This document shows, piece by piece, positions 26,701 to 39,000 of a stretch of DNA of 64,000 nucleotides (positions within the stretch are counted from its first letter, which is position 1; each line of letters starts with the position of its first letter). The notes under the pieces were generated by a model, which did not search any database, had not been told where the DNA came from, and was given only the letters and a program-made list of their open reading frames with translations. The DNA is taken from the NCBI GenBank assembly GCA_030062745.1, contig CP099847.1:28196923-28260922 (forward strand). The letters are read 5' to 3'. A program made the position numbers and the translations under genes. This DNA comes from Capitulum mitella (Eukaryota > Arthropoda > Thecostraca > Pollicipedomorpha > Pollicipedidae).

Positions 26701-29700
26701 GATTTTCCAGAATTTTCCGGGCCATTGACCCAAGGTCAAACCATTTTTAAGGCATGTCGTCGTTTTTTCGGAAATTGACGGAATATTTCATAACATTTTA
26801 GTGTGGAGTGAAGCAGACATCTAGTCACCGTCATTGGGCAAAGTATGAATGACTTCCAGCCATTGACCTGAGGTCAGGTCACGAATAACTGTAGTGAGCC
26901 AAAATGTACCACTGTCAAAATCGACCTTGAATTACTCAGAATGAGTAGAAAATGGCAGAACTAGCCTGCACAGACGTAAGTAATGCCAGGAACTTGAAAA
27001 AGTTTGAAAAACTAGCATATTTTGAAAATAAACAGGCTCTCGCGAATAAAGCTCCGCCAACTTTGTAGATTGGTAACTAATCAATTTTTCCTAAATTTAA
27101 GCATGGAAAACCATCACAAGAATCAGTAAGATCAATAAACTTTACATAGATAGGCTTTATTCGCGAAAATAAAGGAACGCCAAAATTAGTTCCCTTCAAT
27201 TTGGTACTGCATACGGCAGCGGCGCACACCGACAGCTGGCGGGAGAATTGCTGTGTGTTTAACTCAATGTTTCGGCGTATATATTGAACAAATCTGGGAA
27301 ATTAGACGTGTATCGGCATCCACGGACCTTTATTTGTGCGCTGGTGCCTTTACCTGTGCATTATTAGTCACAGCCCTTGAGATTCAGGCCATTTCTCGGT
27401 CTCATGCAGTCGGCTATGAGAAAACATATATGGGGCGTAAATTGGCTTACATATTATCTAAAACTAAAAATGAGACCAGTTTCGAGCTCTACTCGTCACA
27501 AGCTTTCCAATGGTATGCTTATTTTTATTGCGCGACCAGCCGTTCGTGAGTTAGAGGGGGGCGGCCAACTGCCCCCCCCCCCAGTCGTCCTTGTTCGAAA
27601 GCGACCGACGGCCGTGCGCGGGTTAAGCTTTAAGTCAACATTGGGATAGACAACGGGGCTCGACAAAATGTGCGCTGCGTATCCTATATCACGACGGTCA
27701 TAAACAGGACATTGGAAAGTATTTAAATTCAGATGGTTGAAATCGATTTCGAACCCTACAAAATGAGTCCAATGTCATTATATGTGATTTTAAGGTCATC
27801 TGAAGTCACAGGCCACAAGCTGACCTGATAGAAATGGCAACAGATTATGGCATTTCCTTTTCTTTCTGCCCCTGGCATCGCCCCTGCCATCGTTATTCGA
27901 GCAATATAATACAGTTTGTACTTCCTAATTGTGAAAGGGCTAGTACAAGCCAAAAAGGATATTTAGCATTTATCTTACTTCAGTTTTCAAACAAAATACA
28001 CCTCCAATTCTTCTAAATCCTGTGAACTCCAAAGCTCTTTAACAAAATTATAAACGTGTGGCCAAAAGTATCTCATCGATTACCTCTAGACTGATATCGA
28101 TTGCATCAAAATTGGCTCATTAACATCAGAATAACACCAAGTAAAATACACGAACTCTCCGATTTTCTGCCCCCGTATCCACCCCTTGCAAGATTTACAA
28201 AATTTGCTTCAATAAAAATGTGGTTTACATCATGGCGAGTGAACTGCCATTTTTACGATCATATCACACTGATAGTCTTGAGACCTCAGAGTGGTCGTAT
28301 AGCTCCCTTCCCCCCATACGAGAATACGTCCATGCGTTATGGGCACGGGATAAGAGCTAACGATTCCACACATCGAGTCTGAGTCTTTTACATGTTTCTC
28401 AGACCCCAGATATAACCCATTTTAATACCAAACCGTCTCGAACTACAAACACTTCTACCCGGCGTAAGCCTCGCACTTGGACTTTGCTCGTGTTTGCTTG
28501 AGGCTTCCCAAAGTTCTCGATTGAGGTAATGCGGCTGCGGCGGCTTCAGATTGGCGGCGGGGACGGGGCAGCCGAGAACTGCGCGTGCCATGTGCCTTCT
28601 GGTCGACCAACCCGTTTTTGCGGTGTCGGACCGAGAAAGCGCCCAGGTTCAGGCCCTGAGGGTCCTCGCATCAATATCGACGCCGAACAGAGACGCAGTG
28701 TAACGTGCATAGCAACGGTAACGCGGCAGATGCAACAGAATGCAGCACGCATAACGACGTAGTTGTTATTTATGCATGCATGTGTAGACAGATGGCGTAT
28801 ACATTGCATTCCTTAGATTTCCATCTGATCATCGAACGGGTCGTACTTTAAACAATTTGCATACAAATGTTCATGGGAAACTTTTTTCTCTTTACGTCTA
28901 CAAGTTCCATTCGTTCTAGACAAAAATATCCCGAAAGGCCGTTATCACTCACGGATGTTCTCAGCATACAATCGCGGTAACCGCGCCTATTGTCTTGCAT
29001 GTTTTACTATACGGATAAACCACGCAATGCTAACAGACACGTTGCAGCTGGCGCCGCTCCGGCCAGAGTTCGTTTGTTTGTAAGTTACGGCACATGCTCT
29101 TGGGCTGAGGTGTCCAGAGCCTGGCACCAAGCCCTGTGTCTCCTCCGGTGTCATTTAGTCGCCTGCTTGATTCCTGTCTTCTTCATCGACGCATCATTCA
29201 AGCTTGACTGTTGGCGTCGTAGTCTTGTGTCAAGTCGCGTGTCTCTTCAGGCGTTTGCCAGTCGTTTAGTAAATCGTCTGACTGCGGTCAGAGATCCACC
29301 GCACTCGGGCCTCCGACACTGGCTCATTCGGCCGGCCGGCCGGGGTCGAGGTCAGTGCCCCCCCCCCCTCAGCTAGACCTCATCATCAAACAGGGTCAAC
29401 GGCGGGTCTGTATAATGCACTGCACTGCGTCGCACTGTGAGCACATCCAGAGTTTATGGTTTCGGTTTCGGTTTTTTGCACTCATGTGGAGTGACGAGTC
29501 TTTGCACTCCTCAAGGGCGGGGAGACTGACTCCGAAGCTATTTCTGCAACATTGATGACGTCACAGACACGATATCAAGAATCCTTCGATAGCAGTCTGC
29601 CTGCTTCGATGATGCAGTGGTGATCTGAGTGACCTTGAACTTCACGCCGGTGTCCCGCTGCGTCCCGGGAATCGTCTGACGCCACAGACATCGCACAGAC

Positions 29701-32700
29701 ATGCATCCACGTCAGGGAAGGTCCGGATAAAGTTTGCCGGGAGTTACCGGCGTATATTAGATGAGCGCGAACTTAAACGGCACTCTCACAAGACCGTCTG
29801 GAATTTTGATGGGGTATGGATCGCGGAGGCTCCGGAGAAGAGATTCGCCGACGTCCCGAGGCTCCGTTTTACTTGTATTGGATATATCCCGGTGTTCGGC
29901 GCATGGCGTATAACATGCTTCTTCATAACTTATTGACTGGTATGTACCTTTCCGTTTCATTTTTATCTTCGTAGTTATGCTCGTATACACCTTCGTCGTT
30001 TTCAATTCGGGCATATTAATTGATGAAAGCAACAAAAAGAGATGCATACGGAAACATTATACAGCGCGTTTCTGGCGCCATCCGGTTAACATATGGTGTA
30101 CCTCGGGCCTGTAACCTAAATGTCTTCGCATGTCCCGCTTCCCTTCCCTATCCCAACCGTCCCTCCTTCATTCCCTCTAAAATGGTTCAGTTCCAGTGCC
30201 CAGTTTGGAAACGGTTTAGCTTCAAGTCCCAGAATTTTTAAATTACGTTGTTTACTCTGTGCATTCACAATGTATTCTTCTACTCTTACATAATGCAACT
30301 AGGGGAACTGGGACGGAGGCGGGGGGGGGGGGCAGAGGGATAGCTGTATTCCCCAAACTTTGGTCAACATTTAACATGAACCATATGGCGGTGCATGGAA
30401 AGGAGTGAGGTAAAAATTACGTTTTCCCCCATTCCCGCGGACGTTCTGCCGCTACTGAACTCCACACAGCAAACGCCTGACTCGCTTTTGTTGCACTTCT
30501 AGTGTGCCCTGTCCAGTTCCATATCTTTGCCTTTTACCGCCAGGATCCAGAAACCCTACCATTTATAACCTCGTCTTTCTCTGTGCACGCCGTTAATCCG
30601 TTTACTCTACCAAAAACAATGCGCCATTTTCTCCTTATTCCTGAATTTTCTTTTTGGGGGGGGGGCTCGGAATCGTCCTTCGGGTTCCTGCTCACCATTT
30701 CCAGGGTTTTGGGAGCAACTTCACGGAACCTGCTTATTTGTCCTATGTATTCATCCCACGCATCAGGCCAAATTTTCATAGTTTCGTTTTGCCAGGTCGC
30801 GGAGCCAGGCCACGTTTCTGGTACGCACCTCAGGCCCTTTTTGGCACTGCTGAGGGCGAAGGAAAAATGGCTGCAAAAATGCAGTTTTTTAGATAGAACT
30901 TGCAACGAGTTATGTATATAGCAATCTAGGCAAGCATTTCACAGGTTCAGGTTAAGGTCCAATGTAAAAAATTGTTGTTATTTGAATATTATCGACACTA
31001 CTTTTAAAATGAAAAATTCAAAGTCGATACAACCCGGCATTGTGTTGTTTTGCATTGTATTGTATTGGTTCGTAAGGGCTCCTCCATGCAGCGGCTCTTC
31101 GGGCCCAGTCAGTGCAATATAAGCACATAAAATACATCTCACATTATAAAACACTCCTCCCCCCCACCTAGCACCCTCACTTTGCCCCTATCCCCGACCC
31201 GACAGTGGACAGCACCGACTTAACCCTATTCCCGGAGGGCTAGACGGTACGGTCGATTCCCGGCAGGGGGGGGCGGATTCGGCCCCCCCCTGAGATCTCG
31301 AGAACTACTTGTCCGATTTCATCGCAACAAACGGAAATCGATTTGCCGTGACGTGAACTACATTTTTGTAAAAAGAAATCTTCAAAATTTTGAAATTTGT
31401 GGATACATGGTGGCAAAAATGTCAAAATGGGGGGTACTTTTGGACTTCTTATAACTCCGTTGTTTCTCGACCGATTTCGATGAAACTGGTATGAATCGAG
31501 AGATTATGGATACGGCTTTTACCATGGGTCCACAAATATGAAATTTTGAGAAAATTCATGGGCGTTCACAGGGTTTCAAAAATAGGAGGATTAGTTTTCT
31601 AACAACTGAATGAATAAACGAGGCAATCACACTTTTTTGGCTTCTGCTAGTCATGTTATACTAAAGGAGTACAAATCGCATTACAATGTTTGTATAATGT
31701 TAGCATAGGCGGTGCCAGGGACATAAAAAAGGGGAAACTGTCATGGTCACACGTTTCTCAGATCAACTTGTGACCTTTGACCTTAAATGACCTTCAGTGA
31801 CCTTGAGGTTACTTGGAATGATCTGGTGTGCATTGTGTCTGTAAACGTTTTCAATCATTTGAATTCACTGTATTTCAAAAATTTCATTTTATGGCTATTG
31901 CGATATAGGGTACGCGCACTGACATTTTAGGTCATAGCTCCGTGACCCGACCTGATATCAAGCTGAAACTTGGTACACAAGTAGAAGGCACCCGTCTACG
32001 TGATATATATTCCGGGTTTGGCATTTGAAAAAAGACTCCGAAATTATAGCGAAAAAACAAATTTTGACTTTTGACCTTGACCTGACCTTGTAAAATAACC
32101 ACAGGTGAACAAAATTACATCTGCACATTGCCCAACTATTTATCTATACATCCATATAAAGTTTTAAATTCTATCTTAAAAAGTCTGTTTTTGGCAGGCA
32201 TTTTCCTTCTACCCTTAACATGGCCAAAAATGGCATGAGGTGCCTCCCAAAAACGTTGCCTGGCTCCGCCCCTGAGCAAAATAGAATTTTGAAATTTTGT
32301 GACGGCACGAAGAAGGAATAGCTAGGGAAAATGACCAAGTTTCGTGAAGCTGCGTTAAAAAGCCTGGAATTGGCATGCAAAAAAACCCGAGGGGGGCGGA
32401 TTCCGCCCCTCCTGCCGGGAATAGGGTTAAGCGGGCGCAACTCTGCGGCGCTCTAATAATTGCTGCCGCGAGGTGGCGCCAGCCACGTGCCACGACGGTC
32501 TGTTTCCAGTCGGCAGCGCCTCTGCATGGAAAGAGCCGCTGCGTGGCAGTGAGGCGGACGCGCAGCAGGTGAATGAAGGCGGCGCCAGCGGTGGTAGCGC
32601 GTGTTTGGCGCCCAGACACGGCACTAAGCGGGTGAAACATGCGCCTCAGTGAGTCAGGGGCGGCGGAGACATGCAGCGCGCGATACACGTTCTCCACATC

Positions 32701-33005
32701 GCGACGCTCTATCAGCTGCCTTATGCTGGGCCAGCCAAGAGCGCCGGAGGTGGGAGTACCGCGTTGGACTTTAAGGACAGTTGGACGTGTTGGACAATGT
32801 ATTTTACCTGCGTTTCAAGCCACAGATCGATATTAGGTCGGGTTACGGAACTGTGACCTGAAATGCACACACGCGTACCTTGCATCACGTCGTTATTATA
32901 TGTATCGTTAATATGTATTATGTTTATTAACCCAACAGCATGATTTGATTCCTGCAAAATATAAGTTTTATATATATATATACATATACACATACACACA
33001 CACGC

Positions 33006-33036
<31 letters not shown>

Positions 33037-36000
33037 AGCGTAAAAAATGTGCCAAAGGTGTTTTATTTAAGGTTCCTGAAGCCATATTTCATACTAGTCG
33101 ACATGTTGCAAAGCAAATCTGGACCAAACCACGAGATAGTTGACAATGACCTCCACTGACTCTGGTATATGGAAGTGTATCAATGTGCGCAAATGTGTTT
33201 TATTAAGGTCTTTAAATGCATATTTCATAGGAACCGACACGTTGCAAAGCAAATCTGGATCACTTCACAGGCTGGTTGACCTTGGTCTTTGATGACCTTG
33301 ACCCTTACTGTCCCTGGCTTTTTTCTTGGTACATCCATTAATTATCTCTGAATGATGTCGGTTGATAATGTTGAAACGGTAATCTTATGTAGAACGCTAG
33401 TCCTTTAGCAAAGTTCCCATTTGCCAGCGACAGGCGTTATTTTCGTTATGTTTGACTTCAAATGATTCAAACGTCAGAAATTTCCGGCCGATTTTCGATT
33501 TTTTTTTTCGCCAATCGACGAGTTATCCAATTGCCATTAACGTCACAAAGTAGCAGCGACCCGCTCCTTTCCGTTCTCGAGATTTTCAAGAAAAGCAGGA
33601 GGGGGGCACAAAAGTGCCCCCTCTTCCAGCGCGCATGTTAAGACGAATCACGCCCGTGTACCCATTGCCGCGGAATGCTGGACGGTACGGCGGTCACCCC
33701 GTGACAAGGCGAACACTTCCCAGTTGCTGCCATTTCCGGGGTTGGAGCAGGTCGAGGAAAAGCCTTCCACGTGTCATGCTTGATCTAAAGACTCTCACTT
33801 GCCGGTTACGCTTGTTGGTGGTTGTTGGGCTGCATGCCGTATAGTTACACTACAAATGCGGCATACAGGCCAGCAGCCAACAAGAACAAATATCGGAATT
33901 AAAACACATAAAAATATCCTCCTTTCTGCGTTTTATTCCCCTGTATCCACCCCTCACAAGATTTTCAAGCCTTCGTTTTATCAACATGTAGGTCATGCCA
34001 TGGCAAATCTATTGCCCTTTGTTCTAATCAAATCGGAGAGCTCTCGAAATCTGAGGGTTGGGAATAATCCCTTCCATACGGTAATGCAAATTAACGTTAT
34101 GGGTTTGGGAGAACTATCAATTCTGCCAACTCGCACCAAAACTGTTGTTTTTTTGGAACAATACCGAAAACCGCGTGCCAGTGTCTCGAGACGCATTTTA
34201 CATCGGCTGTCTGTTTTCCGATTCTGCAACTTTTTACAGATACTTTATAGTCTTTTGATTGGCAAAAGGCTCTGCAAAATTTGAACCGCAACCATCGTGT
34301 AATCCAACGTCATAGGCAAATCGTTGCGATGCATCGTTGCGATCTTCTTGACGTTGCTGCGTATGTCGATGCAAGATTTTCCTTTAGTGTTCTATTAAAG
34401 TATCTCATTTCATTTCCCCAGCTGTTGGTAACGTTTGTACAGACAGAGTCTTCTGTCAGTTTTTGGTAAAACCAATCTGCGATGATCGAAAGCGGAAGAA
34501 CCAGTCATTTCCCCTTCGGTTTGTATTATCCGTTTCGGATGTTCAAAAATCCTGCCTGCCTTCAGACATTTATCCCACACGCTTGAGCGTGGGCCCTTCG
34601 CCGGACTATTTTTAACTTGTTTACATTTTGCAAGCCAGGCATGGGTGCTTCCTTAGATCTGCCCAGTCTTGATCGTTTTTTTCCTCGAATAGCCTGACCC
34701 ATTGCACACAACGGAATCTCTTCCCTTCGACCTTATCTTCCTTCACGGCGTGGCATCGGCCCTTATTGGTGCCAATGGACATGACCACGTCGTAAATGCC
34801 ATCGTCATAGCCTGCAAGACTTCATGGACAATGGCTCTGATAGATGTCTGCAACTGAACGGCGGGCAGCCGTTGATGTTACCTGCTAGACGAGCTGCTTA
34901 CTCACCACCGCAATCAGTACCACGTGACCTAACCCGGGGTCGGGCCGGAGGAACCGCGGGTACGGCCACCCTCGCCTGCGGCTCACGAACAACAGGACAC
35001 ACAGCAGGGTCTTAATACTGAACATGGTTCAATGTACTGAGCTACGTTTCTAAAATATACGAAAAAACAAGGCGCTAAGGACATCCGGCATGGTGTCAAA
35101 ATAAGTTGTGATTGCGTGCCACCCACATTCCCGGCGTTTCCCACCACATTCCCGTGATTTAGTGTATCGACTTGTCATAAACACGGGCTCCACCGTCCGG
35201 CCGCCTGCACGGCCGCGATCTTCCTGCAGAACCTAATCCTGCGGCCTGTCATGGCCTCCAGCGGGCGGGGGCGCCACAAGACCGAGTGTGCTCAAGTCGT
35301 CCCCGAGATTCCGGCGCGGCCGGCAGAGGTCGTCGCCCCGACGCCGGCACGAGACGCGCCATAAGGCCAGTGCTTACGAGCGTCTTAGGCGATGCTACAC
35401 GAAGGGATCGTTGCCTGCGCCAGTTGGTCACGCCTCAGTGATTGGAAACATTGGCAACCAAATCTTCACGTACGCTTCTTTGTGTCGCGGGGACTGTGGG
35501 CGTTATCTGTTACTAGGTGACGGCACAAAAAGTAAAAAAAAAAAAAAATATGCGGAATTCTGCATCGCGTTTAGCTCCTTTTGTCATATGCTACATTTTT
35601 CTTTTTACATGTGGCAGAGTGAGCGATGTGGCACGTGTAACAAAATTCACGTCATGGCTTTCAAGACTCCGTATCAGGAAACCTTCAAATTTCAATGTTT
35701 TCTATTGTTTTCCAAATCGTAGAGGTTCCCCTTCAATTGTCCAAGCTTTGGTTTGTGAAGACTGTCTAAGGCTACCAGATGCCTTCAGCTCTAGTTCCAA
35801 CAGTCGGCACCGACGGGAATCAGACAAAGGCGTCTGAGAACGCATTAACGCCTCAAGTACATCAATCGTGCCGCAGTGCCGCTAGGTGAATCATATCCGT
35901 GATGTGTAACGATGGTTCCTTTTTCTAATATTAAAATAACTTACACCAGCGGAAACTTCTGAGCTCTTGCTTCCGCCTTACATCAGCCAGTTCTATGAAT

Positions 36001-39000
36001 TCTGTGCGTTCCCACACTCGTTCATTGGCTAAAACCTAGTCTTTCCAGAATGTTCGGATTACAGAACGCCTCCTGATTGGCTGTATATGATATAATTGCA
36101 CCATCCCCTTTCATCATTTCCGTTTGTAGGCAGTATACAAGCAGCGCCGGTTTTTGTTCAGTATGTTAAGGCTCAAGCTCAGGCTCAGTGATATGCTGCG
36201 TGGAAGACTGTGGTGATGTTCGTGGTGTTCGTGTGAGGAGTGACGGTGCACAGAGTGAAACATAGTGCACAGAGAGCACATAGCGAAAGTGTCCGTGTAT
36301 CTAGTGCCAGTGTGTGAAAGAAGATAATATAGTGTTAGTGAGGAGCATATATTCGTCTCTGATGCGGTGCCGAGTGACTGACTAACGATAAAGGCTGCAA
36401 GAACCGACGTGATAGAAAAGACTGGCGCAAACGATGCCTCCAGTAGTCAAACTATCACGCCAGGCAGTTAGAAATCTGCTAAATAACGTTGTCTCGCAGA
36501 TCGGTAGATGTCCTCATAACAGATATCTTATGAATCCTTATTCCTATAACGAAAATTAATGAACTGAAAAGGGAAATAAAAAAGACGCCCTGCGCATGGA
36601 GGAGAGCCTATGCCGAAGCACTGCGGCTCAAACGATCACCAGAGCTGCAAACCGAGAACCCACCGCACGAACCACGGCACGGCCTAGGGCTCTTCACGGA
36701 ACTTTCCCCGAAAACAGACTGGACTGGGCCTCTCAGACCCGCCCGCCAGACGACCGCCGCGGCGTCGCCGGCCGCCGTAACACATAGCGGCATCATCGGT
36801 GATGGAGCGGCCTCATTCGGCCACCACGGCCGCCCGGCCCCGGCCGGCAATGCCGTTTTTATAGGCGGCCGTCGAGCCGTCGGCGGCGACGCGGGCAGGC
36901 CGCGCCGGCCGGCGGCGGAGGCCGACCGCCGTCCGCGGTGGGTGGGAGGAGGCGGGCCTGAATGGTCCCGGTCCGAGTCTGGCCGACGGAGGTGGCGGCA
37001 GTTAGGCTGGGGAGGTCCGCATTTGGATGAATGGCACCGAAGAGGGCGGCTGTGGGTGTGAGGTCGACGTCGTGGCGGAGGTGATCCCCGGCTCTGTTTG
37101 GGGCACAGTGCGGTGTGTGGTAACAGTACTGACTCATGTTCCGCACCTGTTTCAGGCGAGCGCGCGAGTGGAGCACGTGTGCGGTCCAGACTGTCGAGGT
37201 AATGGTCTATTCCTCTCCTTTTGACGTTGCAGATCCGGCCGTGGCGGGAACCGGTGGCGCCGGCGCGAACCAGCCGGGGTTCCTCTCGTCACCAGATGTG
37301 TTCCGCATCCGAGAGGGCGGCGCCGTCTCCTTGCCGTGCCGAGTCGTCAACCTCGGTGAGTCCTCTTCGCCGCGAGCACGCCGTGGGCAAGATTTGGCAG
37401 AGGTCATAACAAAAAACAAATGCCGTTCTCGGCCTTTCATTTTTCCATTACTGTTTCTATACTATAATTAGCTACTGTGAGTTTCCCCAGCACTGACCAT
37501 TTGAAATGCACTGACATCTGGCCTGGAAACCCTTCATGGTCTCCATCGGCCTAGAGCAGTGCCTATATCCTTTCGTGTCTTATCTGCTACTCTTATATCT
37601 GTGGATGGCCGTCCTTTTATAAGGTCTTATTGTTATCGTCAATTGAAGAGCGTCGTTCATGTAAGAGACGGGCCGTGACAGCTATACGACCAAGGAACTT
37701 TGTTTCTTCTCGGTCCAATGGAACCGTTTTTCTGCTGGTTGTTTCATTTTTTCGGGAGGGCATTTCAGCTGTTAAAGCTTTCCCAGCACCGATCGTTTGA
37801 AATGCACTGACGTCTGGCCAAAAGGAACCCTTGATTAGCTAAAATCTAAAAATCTAAAAAGAACTCTTCTCCCCATTGGCTCTTGACATTCAATCTCTTG
37901 ACGTACGGGAGACGTTTAATGTCAGAAATTTCCTATAACTCTTCTCATTTTGATAAGAAATTACTCGCCTTGTGACTCTTATGTTTATACGTGTAATTCA
38001 TTGGTGGTTCCATTACTGATTTATAGAATATAATATGCTATTATAGGCGTGAGTAATTACGCATGGTAGAAAAACACTGGTCTTAATGAGCTCCCGGACT
38101 TCCGGTATGTTGAAAATTTATTCCAAGGGAAGCAAGTTTACACGTAATGACCAGGGTATGTTTCATCGTCTTGTAGTTTTGGCGTTCCGTCGTTTTCAGC
38201 GGCGTGAGTAGAATCTGCCTAATGAAACCGATTTGCGAAATATGACGTGAGCATCTCTCGGAATAACGATGGTAAGAAGTTCTAACGCTTCAAGTTATAG
38301 CGTTTTGTGAAAGACAATCTGCCGCAACAAGACTCCAATTATGTTTTTTTTAGGACACAACATCGCTCATGAGTTGCGGCAGTGTCATTGTCCTCTGAGT
38401 GGAATTTCTTGTTCGCTACGTAAATCATAGCGACGTAGGAAAAAGATGGAAATGTCCTTCATTTATCATGACAGTTTCTCTTTTTCCTGCTAGTACCATG
38501 CGACTCTTATGACGGCACGTAACATTTTTATCGACTTTCTGAAGTTCTGCGGCTTGCCGAGCCCTTCTTGCGGCAGCGAAACTTGGGAGGAGTCTTTACC
38601 GGCATGATTATGGTTGCGTGTGGCTAAATTGCCCGAACTAGATTGCCAGGTAGCTAGGAAATTACTACTTTTGTTGTCAAGTTATCGTTGAAGCTCGCCC
38701 TCCTCTTCAGAAGAAATTAGCACCGTCGTCAGTCCTCTTCCCGACGTCTGCTGCAATGGAAACCAGTTACCGCGATGCTTGCGTTTCCAATGCTGTTTGG
38801 AATCATCGTCTTTTGAAGCGAGAAATTCCGTATCTCTCCAACGTATTCCAGTTCAAAGTGCAGAAATTGTCAATAGATTTTCGACGATTGGCAGAAACTC
38901 CAGGGATGGAACGTTGAAATTGACTTTATTGCTGCTTCATTGTGTCTCAAGCTAAGGTTACCTATGACTCAAATGTATACGATGTCCTCTGAGTTATGCC

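Noticed and set aside
36134..36165. TATACAA followed by TTCAGT, possible alternative promoter
   Set aside because: Spacing is slightly short, and no ATG exon with a phase-1 donor follows before exon 2.
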